DNA of 64,000 nt, from the NCBI GenBank assembly GCA_027451865.1, contig DAIDHW010000006.1:1-64000 (forward strand), given 5' to 3'. The notes beneath the pieces are model-generated. The model was not told the DNA's origin and made no database searches. It saw nothing but the letters and a program-made list of their open reading frames with translations. Shown piece by piece: positions 52,188 to 60,589 of the stretch; position 1 is the stretch's first letter; the number at the start of each line of letters is the position of its first letter. The stretch comes from Leptolyngbyaceae cyanobacterium clean351 (GTDB taxonomy: Bacteria; Cyanobacteriota; Cyanobacteriia; DAIDHW01). The position numbers and the translations under genes were made by a program.

Positions 52188-52319
52188 ATGGATGACCTGA
52201 GCCGCAAAATCGATGACTTGAACCGAAAAACTGAGAACCTAATTCGCAAGGTAGAAGATCTAAGTCGCAAGACGGACGATCTGAACCGTAAAATAGTTGA
52301 TCTGAGTCGTAAAAAGTGA
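52188..52319 (+). CDS. 43-residue heptad-repeat coiled-coil microprotein
   Basis: This ORF is too short for the track, which lists only its antisense shadow. It reads MDDLSRKIDDLNRKTENLIR then KVEDLSRKTDDLNRKIVDLSRKK, six perfect seven-residue repeats of (I/T/V)-x-D/N-L-x-R-K. Leu and Ile/Val recur at a and d positions, so it should form a long parallel coiled coil of high charge. The codons of the repeats vary (CTG, TTG, CTA for Leu), which argues for selection on the protein rather than recent DNA slippage. An in-frame ATG at 52152 would add MSYKFYYFGTAT. The -10-like TGTAAAAT lies just before it. Confidence 0.6.
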   Translation: MDDLSRKIDDLNRKTENLIRKVEDLSRKTDDLNRKIVDLSRKK

Positions 52320-52459
52320 TCTGAATCAAGGGTGTTATCCGCTCGTTTGCCCCGCTCTGGCCCGGCCTCGTATGACTTTTATCCGTCCCTTCACGCCAGT
52401 CACCGTGGTGCTGGGGGCCTTGGCTGGACCACCCTAGACTGGGCAGGGGGCAGCGCCCA

Positions 52460-53164
52460 ATGACGGCATACTTTTACCCCTACCCTCCTCTGGAACCCGG
52501 CCACCTAGTACGCCGCTACAAACGGTTTTTCGCTGAGATTGGCCTCACCTCCGGTCAGGTAATCACCGCTCACTGTCCCAACACTGGTCCTATGACCGGG
52601 GTGTGTGTCCCAGGGAGCCCCGTCCAGGTCTCCTACCATCCCAGTCCCAAGCGCAAGCTAGCCTACACCTGGGAAATGATTCAAGTGGACGGTACCTGGG
52701 TGGGGGTCAATACTGCCTTACCCAACCGGATCATCCGGCGAGCCCTAGAGCACCGGTGGTTTCCTGGGTTGGGGGAATATACCCAGGTGCGGTCTGAGGT
52801 CGCCTACGGCCGCCAAAGCCGGGTAGACTTTTGCTTGGAGGGCGGTAGTGTACCCGTATACCTGGAGGTGAAGAATACCACCTGGTGTGCCGGCTCGGTG
52901 GCTCTGTTTCCCGACACGGTGACCACGCGTGGCCAAAAACACCTCCGAGAGCTCACCAATCTCCTGCCCCAGGCCCGGGCAGTGATGCTGTACTTGATCA
53001 ATCGGGGGGATTGTGACCGGTTTGCCCCCGGGGACACCAAGGACCCGACCTACGGTCGCCTACTACGGCAAGGGGTAGCCGCGGGGTTGGAGGTACGGGC
53101 CTGTCGGTTTGCCGTCACCCCGGAGGGGGTGCGCTACCTGGGTCTGGCGCAGCTGCAGCTGTGA
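52460..53164 (+). CDS. sfsA: SfsA family DNA-binding/nuclease protein
   Basis: The 234-residue protein has the family signatures LVRRYKRFFAEI, HCPNTGPMTGVC, RKLAYTWEMIQVDGTWVGVNTALPNRI, RVDFCLEGGSVPVYLEVKNTTW, PDTVTTRGQKHLRELTNL and VMLYLINRGDCDRFAP. SfsA binds DNA and has a PD-(D/E)XK-like site with proposed RNA/DNA nuclease activity; the E. coli gene was named for sugar fermentation stimulation. The last 50 bases overlap the convergent cyclo-ligase gene. About 360 bases upstream hold only the heptad-repeat ORF. Confidence 0.92.
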   Translation: MTAYFYPYPPLEPGHLVRRYKRFFAEIGLTSGQVITAHCPNTGPMTGVCVPGSPVQVSYHPSPKRKLAYTWEMIQVDGTWVGVNTALPNRIIRRALEHRWFPGLGEYTQVRSEVAYGRQSRVDFCLEGGSVPVYLEVKNTTWCAGSVALFPDTVTTRGQKHLRELTNLLPQARAVMLYLINRGDCDRFAPGDTKDPTYGRLLRQGVAAGLEVRACRFAVTPEGVRYLGLAQLQL

Positions 53165-53708
53165 GGGAACAGTAGGTCCCCATCTCCGTGCAGACCGCCT
53201 GGACAGGTTGGTCCCAGGGGTCCCGCGGCAAGCCTTCAAAGCAACCAAAGGCAAACACCACCCCCAGAGTTGGGGGATTGCTCCCCCAACTAAGACAGCG
53301 GTCATAGAATCCCCCCCCGTAACCGAGGCGGTAACCTTGACGATCGTAGGCTAGGCCAGGCACTACCATCAGGTCTGCCTGCTCCAGGGATAGCCGGGGG
53401 GCCCTAGGCAAGGGCTCTCGGATCCCCTGTCTACTTTTTTCTAGGGGCTCCCCGGGGCGCCAGACTCCCCAGGTCAAGCCCGCCGGGGTGCAGCAGGGAA
53501 ATCCCCAAGTCTTAGGTAGAGAGAAGAGGGAGGACAGGTCCGGCTCCTGACTGTAGCTGTGGTAGGCAAGGACCGTAACCGCCCGTTGGAAGGGGGGGTA
53601 ACTTGCTACCTGGAGGCAAATTTGTTGACTGAGGGCAGACCACTCGGCAGGGGAAAGGGCCAGACGCCGCTGCCGCAGAGCCTGGCGCAGTTGAGGCTTA
53701 CTAGTCAC
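53115..53708 (-). CDS. 5-formyltetrahydrofolate cyclo-ligase
   Basis: The 197-residue protein starts at GTG ([23 protein letters not shown]), overlapping the proA stop by 8 bases. It has the family motifs [26 protein letters not shown] and [28 protein letters not shown] with the nucleotide-binding GYGGGFYDR. It returns 5-formyl-THF to 5,10-methenyl-THF with ATP. The C-terminal tail ([13 protein letters not shown]) is coded antisense to the end of sfsA and is not conserved. Confidence 0.92.
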   Translation of the reverse strand: MTSKPQLRQALRQRRLALSPAEWSALSQQICLQVASYPPFQRAVTVLAYHSYSQEPDLSSLFSLPKTWGFPCCTPAGLTWGVWRPGEPLEKSRQGIREPLPRAPRLSLEQADLMVVPGLAYDRQGYRLGYGGGFYDRCLSWGSNPPTLGVVFAFGCFEGLPRDPWDQPVQAVCTEMGTYCSLTAAAAPDPGSAPPPG

Positions 53709-55008
53709 AGGGGATATCTTGATGGAGAAAGGCCCGGCCCAAGGCCCCGCCGTAGTTAGCTACTACCTGGCCCTTACCCCACAGGCGGTACTTATAGGTC
53801 ACCAGCCCCTCTAGGCCCACGGGGCCCCGGGGGGGGAGTTTCTGGGTGCTGATCCCCACCTCAGCCCCAAACCCATACCGGTAGCCATCGGCAAAGCGGG
53901 TCGAGCAGTTGTGGTAAACCCCCGCCGCATCCACGTCGGCCATGAAGGTTTGGGCGGCCTGTGGGTCCTGGGTGACGATCGCCTCCGTATGCCGGGAGCC
54001 GTAGGTGTTGATGTGCTCTACCGCCGCCTCCAGGTCTGGGACAATTTTAATGGCCAGAATCAAGTCGGTGTATTCCGTCCCCCAGTCTGCCTCCGTCGCC
54101 CTACAGACCTCCAGGGGAGCGATCAGAGCCTCGGCGGCGGGTTCAGCCCGCAGTTCCACCCCTTGGGCTGCCAGGGCCGGGGCCACTCTGGGCAGGAAGG
54201 TGGGGGCAATGTGCTGGTGGACTAGGAGGGTTTCAATGGCATTACAGGCGGCAGGGTACTGGGTTTTGGCGTCGAGGGTGATCGCCACCGCCTGGTCTAG
54301 GTCCGCCGCCGCATCCACGTACAGATGACACAGGCCGTCGGCGTGGCCGAGGACGGGAATCCGGGTGTTGGCCTGGATATAGCGGACAAACTCGTTTGAA
54401 CCCCGGGGAATTACCAGGTCTACGTAGGCATCCAAGGCTAAGAGTCCTTGGACCTCGGCTCGGGTGGTCAGCAGTTGAATTACCTCCGGGCTGACTGCTG
54501 TGGCCTCCAGACCTCGGCGCAGGGTCTGCACTAGGGCAGTACAAGAGTGGAGGGCTTCCCGGCCCCCCTTAAGCAGGACCCCATTGCCGGACTTCACCGC
54601 TAGGGCGGCAATCTGCACCACGGCCTCGGGGCGAGCCTCAAAGACCACCGCTAGCACCCCTACCGGGCAGGTGACCCGTTCCAAGCGCAGGCCCTGGTCC
54701 AACAGCCGGTTGATCTTCACCTTGCCCAGGGGGTCCCCCAAGTCCCCCACTACCCGCATCCCGGTAATGGCGGCTGTCAACTTGGGGGCGTCTAGCTTCA
54801 GACGGCTGCGCAGGGCCGCCGAGAGTCCATCGGCCTGGGCCTGCTGGCAGTCAAGCTGGTTAGCCTGGAGAATCGCGGCTTGGTTGGCCTCCAAGGCCTG
54901 GGCCATGGCTTCAATGGCCTGATTGCGCTGGTCCGCACTAAGGTTTGCCAAGCGCCGAGCCGCCGAGCGGGTGGTTTGGGCAAGGGGAATCAGGGGAGAA
55001 GAAGTCAT
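53701..55008 (-). CDS. proA: Gamma-glutamyl phosphate reductase
   Basis: The 435-residue aldehyde-dehydrogenase-fold enzyme has [42 protein letters not shown] and the catalytic Cys in [48 protein letters not shown] and [11 protein letters not shown] are further family blocks. It makes glutamate semialdehyde with NADPH, the second step of proline synthesis. It is co-directional with and overlaps the folate cyclo-ligase gene. Confidence 0.96.
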   Translation of the reverse strand: MTSSPLIPLAQTTRSAARRLANLSADQRNQAIEAMAQALEANQAAILQANQLDCQQAQADGLSAALRSRLKLDAPKLTAAITGMRVVGDLGDPLGKVKINRLLDQGLRLERVTCPVGVLAVVFEARPEAVVQIAALAVKSGNGVLLKGGREALHSCTALVQTLRRGLEATAVSPEVIQLLTTRAEVQGLLALDAYVDLVIPRGSNEFVRYIQANTRIPVLGHADGLCHLYVDAAADLDQAVAITLDAKTQYPAACNAIETLLVHQHIAPTFLPRVAPALAAQGVELRAEPAAEALIAPLEVCRATEADWGTEYTDLILAIKIVPDLEAAVEHINTYGSRHTEAIVTQDPQAAQTFMADVDAAGVYHNCSTRFADGYRYGFGAEVGISTQKLPPRGPVGLEGLVTYKYRLWGKGQVVANYGGALGRAFLHQDIPCD

Positions 55009-55100
55009 GGCGATTTGGGATGGCTAGTTTTTCATCTTACCTAGTTTCTCCCCTAGACTTTTTTAGAATGGGGAGTAAAGACGAGGGGGAAATAGGGCTT

Positions 55101-55877
55101 ATGCGCGCTCAATGGTTAGCGGTGGTACTACTGATGGCCCCCCTGGCGATGCCAGCCCGGGCTGAAGACCTCACCCAGCTGCGTCAGCTCCTGGCTACGG
55201 GCAACTGCCCTGGCTGTGATCTGAGCGGCGCGGGCCTAGTGATGGCAGACTTGCACCGGGCTAATCTCCAAGGGGCAGACCTGAGCGGTGCCAACCTTTC
55301 CCGGGCCAACCTGGGGGGGGCTAATCTGGGGGGGGCTAATCTGGCCGGAGCCGTCCTGTACGGCACCAGGCTGACCGGAGCTAACCTGACTGGTGCTAAC
55401 CTAACTGGGGCTAACCTCCAGGAGGCTGACCTAGGGGGGGCCAACTTCAGTCAGGCCACCCTAGCCAACACCAACCTCCAAGAGGCCCAGGACCTGCCCC
55501 CCCGGGTAGGGAAGGCCTCAGACTTTTTACGCTGGGCCTTCGCCGACACCCAGGCCAATCAGCTAGGCCAGGCGATCGAAAACTACACCCAGGCCATTGA
55601 TCTACAACCCAACCTGGCTGTAGCCTACCTGGGTCGCAGTTCAGCCTACTACGAGATCGGCAATTACCCGGCCGCCCGCCATGACTCTCAGCAGGCTGCC
55701 CAGATGTATCTCAATCTAGGGGACCTTCAAGGCTATCAGGTAGCCCGCTCAATCCTTGAGGCTGCCCAGGTAGCTCCCACGAAACCCACCCACAGTGGCG
55801 GCATCAGTGGCTTTTTAAACTCCATTTTCTCCCTAGGGCTTACGGTCCTGCAGTCCGTGGGTGGCCTAGCATTCTAA
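55101..55877 (+). CDS. Secreted pentapeptide-repeat and TPR protein
   Basis: The ATG at 55101 ([24 protein letters not shown]) gives 258 residues with a signal peptide cut after ARA; the ORF-track start inside proA is rejected. [13 protein letters not shown] motif leads into about 12 A(N/D)LxG pentapeptides (about 45-125), which form a right-handed beta helix. A single TPR-like pair ([59 protein letters not shown]) follows, and a hydrophobic C-terminus. Such proteins are common in cyanobacteria and are probably lumenal or periplasmic. The function is unknown. Confidence 0.82.
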   Translation: MRAQWLAVVLLMAPLAMPARAEDLTQLRQLLATGNCPGCDLSGAGLVMADLHRANLQGADLSGANLSRANLGGANLGGANLAGAVLYGTRLTGANLTGANLTGANLQEADLGGANFSQATLANTNLQEAQDLPPRVGKASDFLRWAFADTQANQLGQAIENYTQAIDLQPNLAVAYLGRSSAYYEIGNYPAARHDSQQAAQMYLNLGDLQGYQVARSILEAAQVAPTKPTHSGGISGFLNSIFSLGLTVLQSVGGLAF

Positions 55878-55887
55878 CCCTGGGGAT

Positions 55888-56325
55888 CTAGTAGGCGAGG
55901 GGGGGCGGGGCGGCCTGGGGGGTAGAGGCGGGAGAGGGAGTAACCACCGGCGAAGGAGTAGTTTTGAGAAACACCGCCTGGGAGGGATTAGCAGGTACTA
56001 AACCGGCGGCAGCAGCTTGGTTACCCAGGGTGTAGCGCAGTTGTTGACTGGTGGTGGTCAACTCCAGCTCCTGTCTTTGCAGGGTGGTTAGCTGATGGTA
56101 GGTCTTGCCCCACTCCTGTTGAATCCGCACCGTGACAGCGTAGGCGCCCACTAAAAGCGCGGTCAGGACTAGGGCCGCTCCAGTGCTTACCTGGTGGGCT
56201 TTGACCAAAAACTGCAGGTTGGCTGGCGCAGGGGCCGGGGCAGGTACTACCCGTAGGGGGTTAGGGCGCCGCCGGGGAGAGCCTGGCCGGACCGGAGTGA
56301 CGGGGTCGGACTGACGATTATACAT
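55888..56325 (-). CDS. Single-pass membrane protein, FtsL/DivIC-like candidate
   Basis: The 145-residue protein has a basic, Pro-rich cytoplasmic N-terminus (RQSDPVTPVRPGSPRRRPNPL), one membrane helix (VSTGAALVLTALLVGAYAVTV) and a short coiled coil. The coil (EWGKTYHQLTTLQRQELELTTTSQQLRYTLGNQAAAAGLVPANPSQAVFL) is followed by a Pro-rich tail. The topology and the coil ending in GLVPANPSQAVFL recall FtsL-type divisome proteins. This is a resemblance, not a confirmed family. It is convergent with the pentapeptide gene. Confidence 0.55.
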   Translation of the reverse strand: MYNRQSDPVTPVRPGSPRRRPNPLRVVPAPAPAPANLQFLVKAHQVSTGAALVLTALLVGAYAVTVRIQQEWGKTYHQLTTLQRQELELTTTSQQLRYTLGNQAAAAGLVPANPSQAVFLKTTPSPVVTPSPASTPQAAPPPLAY

Positions 56326-56494
56326 AGGATCAAGGCCGAAAGGGGGCGGGGTTTACCAGGGGGCTGGTTTCTCCCCATGATCTAATCAGCTGCCCATAAG
56401 TTCCCAAACCCCAAGGGGTGGGGAGACTATCGGCAGGCTCATGATAACCTGGTCCCAGATAGATTAACAGACCAACACCTGCCGTTGTGTCTAG

Positions 56495-56521
56495 AGATGG
56501 AACTCCCTTGGTGTTCCATCT
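56495..56521 (+). other. Leader stem-loop before the DUF3318 gene
   Basis: AGATGGAAC-TCCCTTGGT-GTTCCATCT is a perfect 9-bp stem with a 9-nt loop, ending 24 bases before the ATG of the DUF3318 gene. It may be an RNA regulatory element or a terminator of an upstream transcript; there is no T run. Confidence 0.5.
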
Positions 56522-56544
56522 GCAGTCTCCGGTTGATTTTACCT

Positions 56545-57132
56545 ATGGAAACAAACTCTGAAATCCGCCGCCTAGTGGATATCATGCCCGCATCTGGGCG
56601 GATGTCCACCCGGATCTTGAGTAAGCCTAGCCAGTCAGTGGTCATTGCTAGTAGCTTCCCCCTGCCTTGGCAACGCCAGCGGCTAATCGAGATTAACTTC
56701 GACCTGTGGCGGCGTCTTACTCCCGCCCAGCGGGACTTGGTCCTGCTGCGCACCGTCAGCTGGCTAGGGGCAATTCGGTGGTTTGAGTTTGGCCCCTGGC
56801 AAGGCCTCGGCGCTTTGGGGACAGGAGGGGCCCTGGGGCAGCTGCTCCAGGGAGACGTAGTCGGGGGTACGGTGGCTCTAGGGTTACTGGGGGCGGCCAG
56901 CTGGCAAATTTGGCAGCAAAATCATCGCCCTAGTCTAGATATCGACGCTGACCAGGAGGCGGTGCGCGTCGCCCAGAGGCGGGGCTACCAGCAGGCAGAA
57001 GCAATTCGCCACCTCCTAGAAGCCCTCGAGAAGATCCCGGAACTGGAGGGCCGCTCGGGGTTAAATTTCAGTGAGCTGCTACGGTTGCAAAACCTGCGCT
57101 CCCTGGCTAAAACCCCCCAAACCACTCCCTAA
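56545..57132 (+). CDS. DUF3318 family membrane protein
   Basis: The ATG at 56545 (METNSEIRRLVDIMPASGRMSTRILSKPSQSVVIASSFPLPW) gives the conserved N-terminus and 195 residues. A central stretch (GLGALGTGGALGQLLQGDVVGGTVALGLLGAASWQIW) is hydrophobic, and the C-terminus is helical (EAVRVAQRRGYQQAEAIRHLLEALEKIPELEGR). The family is restricted to cyanobacteria and its function is unknown. The gene is 27 bases before accC and may be co-transcribed. The ORF track extension to 56485 crosses the leader hairpin. Confidence 0.85.
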   Translation: METNSEIRRLVDIMPASGRMSTRILSKPSQSVVIASSFPLPWQRQRLIEINFDLWRRLTPAQRDLVLLRTVSWLGAIRWFEFGPWQGLGALGTGGALGQLLQGDVVGGTVALGLLGAASWQIWQQNHRPSLDIDADQEAVRVAQRRGYQQAEAIRHLLEALEKIPELEGRSGLNFSELLRLQNLRSLAKTPQTTP

Positions 57133-57159
57133 CTCCTCCCTACTCCTATCCAGGTCAAA

Positions 57160-58533
57160 ATGCCCTTTTCAAAAATTCTGATTGCTAACCGCGGGGAAAT
57201 TGCCCTGAGGATTCTGCGCACCTGCGAGGAAATGGGCATCGCCACGGTGGCCGTCCATTCCACGGTGGACCGGGATGCCCTCCACGTCCAGCTTGCCGAT
57301 GAAGCGGTGTGCATCGGTGAGCCCGCTAGTGCCAAAAGTTATCTAAACATCCCCAACATCATTGCTGCCGCCCTGACCCACAATGCCACGGCAATCCATC
57401 CAGGTTACGGCTTCCTAGCCGAAAATGCCCGGTTTGCTGAGATCTGCGCTGACCACAACCTGGTCTTTATTGGCCCATCTCCCACCGCTATCCGGGCCAT
57501 GGGGGACAAGGCAACTGCCCGGGCTACCATGCAGAGCATTGGGGTCCCGACAGTCCCTGGTAGTGAAGGCCTACTGGAGGAGGAATCGGCAGCTCGGCTG
57601 CTGGCCCGGGAGATTGGCTACCCAGTGATGATCAAGGCTACCGCTGGTGGGGGGGGGCGAGGGATGCGCCTCGTCAAGTCTGACCAAGAATTTAGCCGGC
57701 TGTTTCAGGCAGCCCAGGGGGAAGCCCAGACGGCCTTTGGCAATGGGGGAGTTTACCTAGAGAAGTTCATTGACCGGCCCCGCCATATTGAATTTCAGGT
57801 CTTAGGGGATGCCTACGGCCACGTAATCCACCTAGGGGAGCGGGATTGCTCAATTCAACGCCGGCACCAGAAACTCCTTGAGGAGGCTCCCAGCCCGGCC
57901 TTGACCCCGCAACTGCGCCAAGCCATGGGAGAAGCCGCAGTGCGCTCGGCCCAGGCCATCGGTTATCTGGGAGCCGGGACAGTAGAATTTTTACTCGACC
58001 AGCAGGGGCGCTACTACTTCATGGAGATGAACACTCGCATACAGGTAGAGCATCCAGTAACAGAGATGATTACCGGTCTAGATTTGATTGCTGCCCAGAT
58101 CCGCATTGCCGCCGGGGAGCCCCTGGAGTTGAACCAAGATCAGGTGCAGCTGTGCGGCCACGCCATCGAGTGCCGGATTAATGCTGAGGACCCAGACCAC
58201 AACTTTCGCCCCCACCCGGGTCAAATTACCGCCTATCTCCCCCCCGGGGGAGCCGGTGTACGCATGGACTCCCACGTTTACACTGACTATCGCATACCCC
58301 CCTACTACGACTCCCTCATCGGCAAGTTAATCGTCTGGGCTCCCGACCGGCCCCGGGCAATCCAGCGGATGCGCCGAGCCCTGCGGGAGTGTGCCATTAC
58401 GGGCCTGCCCACCACCTTAGGTTTTCACCAACGAATCCTCCAGTCTCCGGAATTCCTCCAGGGACAGGTTTACACCAACTTTGTCGAGCATCTACTAGCG
58501 CAGGGCCAGGGTGATGAGCCCTTGCTGACCTAG
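57160..58533 (+). CDS. accC: Biotin carboxylase subunit of acetyl-CoA carboxylase
   Basis: The 457-residue ATP-grasp enzyme has the N-terminal [25 protein letters not shown], the ATP loop [34 protein letters not shown], and [20 protein letters not shown]. It carboxylates biotin on AccB with ATP and bicarbonate, the first step of fatty acid synthesis. Length is standard. Its last 39 bases overlap the convergent yggT gene. Confidence 0.97.
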   Translation: MPFSKILIANRGEIALRILRTCEEMGIATVAVHSTVDRDALHVQLADEAVCIGEPASAKSYLNIPNIIAAALTHNATAIHPGYGFLAENARFAEICADHNLVFIGPSPTAIRAMGDKATARATMQSIGVPTVPGSEGLLEEESAARLLAREIGYPVMIKATAGGGGRGMRLVKSDQEFSRLFQAAQGEAQTAFGNGGVYLEKFIDRPRHIEFQVLGDAYGHVIHLGERDCSIQRRHQKLLEEAPSPALTPQLRQAMGEAAVRSAQAIGYLGAGTVEFLLDQQGRYYFMEMNTRIQVEHPVTEMITGLDLIAAQIRIAAGEPLELNQDQVQLCGHAIECRINAEDPDHNFRPHPGQITAYLPPGGAGVRMDSHVYTDYRIPPYYDSLIGKLIVWAPDRPRAIQRMRRALRECAITGLPTTLGFHQRILQSPEFLQGQVYTNFVEHLLAQGQGDEPLLT

Positions 58534-58782
58534 GAGCATTTCCCGGGCTAAGCTGAGCACCCCCACTAGGATCACCGGGGTCATGTCTACGCCTCCAAGG
58601 GGGGGAACGACGCGACGTAGGGGCCGGAGGACCGGTTCCGTAGGCCAGGCCACCAGGCACCAGGGCCACTGGTGCAGGGGAATCTGCGGGTACCAGCTCA
58701 GTACGATGCGCAGGATAAAGAGCAAGGTAAGCAAACCCAGACTAAGACTAAAGGTCCATACTCCCAGGGTAGCCAGGTTCAT
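58495..58782 (-). CDS. YggT family membrane protein
   Basis: The 95-residue protein has two hydrophobic segments ([20 protein letters not shown] and [19 protein letters not shown]). Between them lies the diagnostic [43 protein letters not shown] pattern. YggT/Ycf19 proteins are linked to membrane organisation, thylakoid nucleoid partition or K+ balance in different organisms. It overlaps the accC 3' end on the opposite strand. Confidence 0.9.
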   Translation of the reverse strand: MNLATLGVWTFSLSLGLLTLLFILRIVLSWYPQIPLHQWPWCLVAWPTEPVLRPLRRVVPPLGGVDMTPVILVGVLSLAREMLLGQQGLITLALR

Positions 58783-58958
58783 GAAGTTAAATTTTGTTTA
58801 GGTTAATTAACTCTCATTGTAGCGGGAAATTAGCCCCTGGGAGGGGTTAAGAACCGAGGGCTTCCTAGCCTCTTGACCGTAACTTCTCATCCCGGCCGGC
58901 TTGTGAGATAATGATTGATCAAGTTATCATCACTGTTCTGCGCTCTGGCCTTAACCCT

Positions 58959-59078
58959 ATGACACCTTCCCTTGCCAACTTCCTCTGGAGCCTCGTGTGG
59001 GGCAGCGCTATTGTTGTGATCCCCGTTACCGTCGCCCTGATTCTAATTAGCCAAAAAGACAAGATTCAACGCTCCTAA
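58959..59078 (+). CDS. psbX: Photosystem II reaction centre protein PsbX
   Basis: This 39-residue ORF is too short for the track: MTPSLANFLWSLVWGSAIVV, then IPVTVALILISQKDKIQRS. It matches cyanobacterial PsbX along its length (TPSLANFLWSL start, SQKDKIQRS end), with a single transmembrane helix. PsbX is a low-molecular-mass subunit near cytochrome b559 and aids quinone turnover. GATAAT at 58907-58912 is a possible -10. A short hairpin AGGC-AACT-GCCT followed by seven T (about 59166-59188) may end its transcript. Confidence 0.95.
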   Translation: MTPSLANFLWSLVWGSAIVVIPVTVALILISQKDKIQRS

Positions 59079-59234
59079 CTCGCAGGGTGCTTAGCCCGGG
59101 TAAGCCGCCCCTCTTGCCCGTTGCAGGCCAGCCCGCTTTCCCCCCTGTCCAGTCAAAGTCAACGTAGGCAACTGCCTTAGGTTTTTTTGCTGTCTGGGGG
59201 GAGAAAGCTATCTCCTGGCTCTCTAGAGTGGATC

Positions 59235-59243
59235 TGTTATGAT
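59235..59243 (+). promoter_or_regulatory. Extended -10 promoter element before ycf66
   Basis: TG-T-TATGAT (59235-59243) matches an extended -10 element, about 120 bases before the ycf66 ATG. No good -35 is visible. The 287-base gap between psbX and ycf66 holds nothing else I recognise. Confidence 0.4.
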
Positions 59244-59365
59244 GCAGAGAGTACCTTGTATGTCCCAACTCCCCTGGGCGGAAGGGGACAGAGGTGGCCT
59301 AACTGACCCTAGCCCTCAGGCTAGCCGGCAAAAGGGCAAAGCATAGACCTGCGCTAGGAAAGACA

Positions 59366-60034
59366 ATGGTAAACTTCAGCTTTAATATGGCGAGCATGAC
59401 CGGCATTGTCATGGCAGTGGCTGGAGTGGCCCTGTATGCAGTGCGTTCATTTCGCCCTGAACTCTCGCGAGACCACGATATTTTCTTCTCGGCGGTATGC
59501 TTGCTGTGTGGCCTGATCCTAGTGTTCTACGGCTGGCGCTTTGACCCGATCATGCAGTTTGGCCAAGTGCTGTTGAGTTCAGCAGCGGTATTTTTTGCCC
59601 TTGAGAACCTCCGTCTGCGGCGGATTACGACTACCCAAGCCAAGCGGGGCACCCCGGCGGCGGCGGTGGACTACGACCGGCCGGTCAGCCGGGTGTACCG
59701 GGCTGAACTCGACGATCTTGAGCCGGAGGAAGAGGAAGAACCCCAACCCCGGGTCCGGACGCGGGTTTATGGCTACGAAGATGATGACTACCTGCCCCAG
59801 GAGCGTACCCGTCCCTCCCTGCGTAGCCGCCCCGAGCCCTCTAGCCGTGGCTACCGCCCCAGTGAGTCGACCAGTCGAGCAGTGCGTCCTGCCCGCCGCT
59901 CTGGCAGCGAGACTAATCCGCGCCGCCTGAGAGCCTCCACTCCCCGCCGGCCGGAACAGGACACTGGCGAGTACGCCGACTACCAGCCCATCAGTGATGC
60001 CTACGAGCCGGAAGACTTGGGGGAGCAAACTTAG
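59366..60034 (+). CDS. ycf66: Ycf66 family protein
   Basis: The 222-residue protein starts MVNFSFNMASMTGIVMAVAGVALYAVRSFRPELSRDHDIFFSAVCLLCGLILVFYGWRFDPIMQFGQVLLSSAAVFFALENLRLR, the conserved three-helix core of Ycf66. A long, charged, Arg-rich and probably disordered tail (about 95-222) follows, with many RPSLRSRPEPSSRG-type residues. Ycf66 occurs in cyanobacteria and in plastids of charophytes and basal plants; its function is unknown. The last 41 bases overlap the next gene in another frame. Confidence 0.93.
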   Translation: MVNFSFNMASMTGIVMAVAGVALYAVRSFRPELSRDHDIFFSAVCLLCGLILVFYGWRFDPIMQFGQVLLSSAAVFFALENLRLRRITTTQAKRGTPAAAVDYDRPVSRVYRAELDDLEPEEEEEPQPRVRTRVYGYEDDDYLPQERTRPSLRSRPEPSSRGYRPSESTSRAVRPARRSGSETNPRRLRASTPRRPEQDTGEYADYQPISDAYEPEDLGEQT

Positions 60035-60530
60035 AGGTGGGGCTGGTTGGAGCCTAGCCCTGGTGCTAGTCCTAGCCCTGGGGGCCTGCCGCCCCGAGAG
60101 CAAATTGCCAACCTACCCCAACAGCGCCTACACCGACATCCAACCGGCCCTTAGTGGCAACGGCCGCTTTCTGGCCTTCACCTCTAGTCGTGCTCAAAAT
60201 CAAAGTATCTTCCTCTACGATCTAGAAGAGAAATGCTTTTTGGCCGTAGCTGGCCTAAATCACCCCGGAGCAGTAGCTGAGTCCCCCAGCCTTAGTTACT
60301 CGGCTCGCTACATCGCCTACCTGTCCACCGCCGCCACTGGCCGGCCGGAAATCCAAGTTTACGACCGGACCCGCCAAAGTGCTGAGGTGCTCACCCTGGG
60401 ATACCTAGACTGGTTTCGGGCCCCCTCCATCAGTCCCGATGGCCGTTATGTAGCCTTTGAGACCGGGAACCAAGGCCAGTGGGATGTGGCCGTGTTTGAC
60501 CGCGGCCCCCAGGTTGAGTTAGATAACTAG
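59994..60530 (+). CDS. TolB-like beta-propeller lipoprotein
   Basis: From the ATG at 59994 the protein is 178 residues. It has a signal with lipobox (WSLALVLVLALGAC, Cys near residue 33) and about three PD40/TolB-like blades (SGNGRFLAFTSSRAQNQSIFLYDLEE, LSYSARYIAYLSTAATGRPEIQVYDRT, SPDGRYVAFETGNQGQWDVAVFD). Such short propeller lipoproteins recur next to ycf66-type genes in cyanobacteria. It overlaps the ycf66 3' end by 41 bases, so the true start may lie further in; no better RBS was seen. Confidence 0.78.
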   Translation: MMPTSRKTWGSKLRGGAGWSLALVLVLALGACRPESKLPTYPNSAYTDIQPALSGNGRFLAFTSSRAQNQSIFLYDLEEKCFLAVAGLNHPGAVAESPSLSYSARYIAYLSTAATGRPEIQVYDRTRQSAEVLTLGYLDWFRAPSISPDGRYVAFETGNQGQWDVAVFDRGPQVELDN

Positions 60531-60589
60531 ATGAATAGAACTACGCTGGAAGGCTCACAACCCCGATCCCATCCCTCCCAGGTTTAACC

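Noticed and set aside
52129-52329. Minus-strand ORF of 66 residues
   Set aside because: It is the antisense of the heptad-repeat microprotein; its own sequence is a low-complexity shadow.
52372-52437. Tiny plus-strand ORF MTFIRPFTPVTVVLGALAGPP
   Set aside because: It has 21 residues, no clear ribosome site and no conserved pattern, so it is probably chance.
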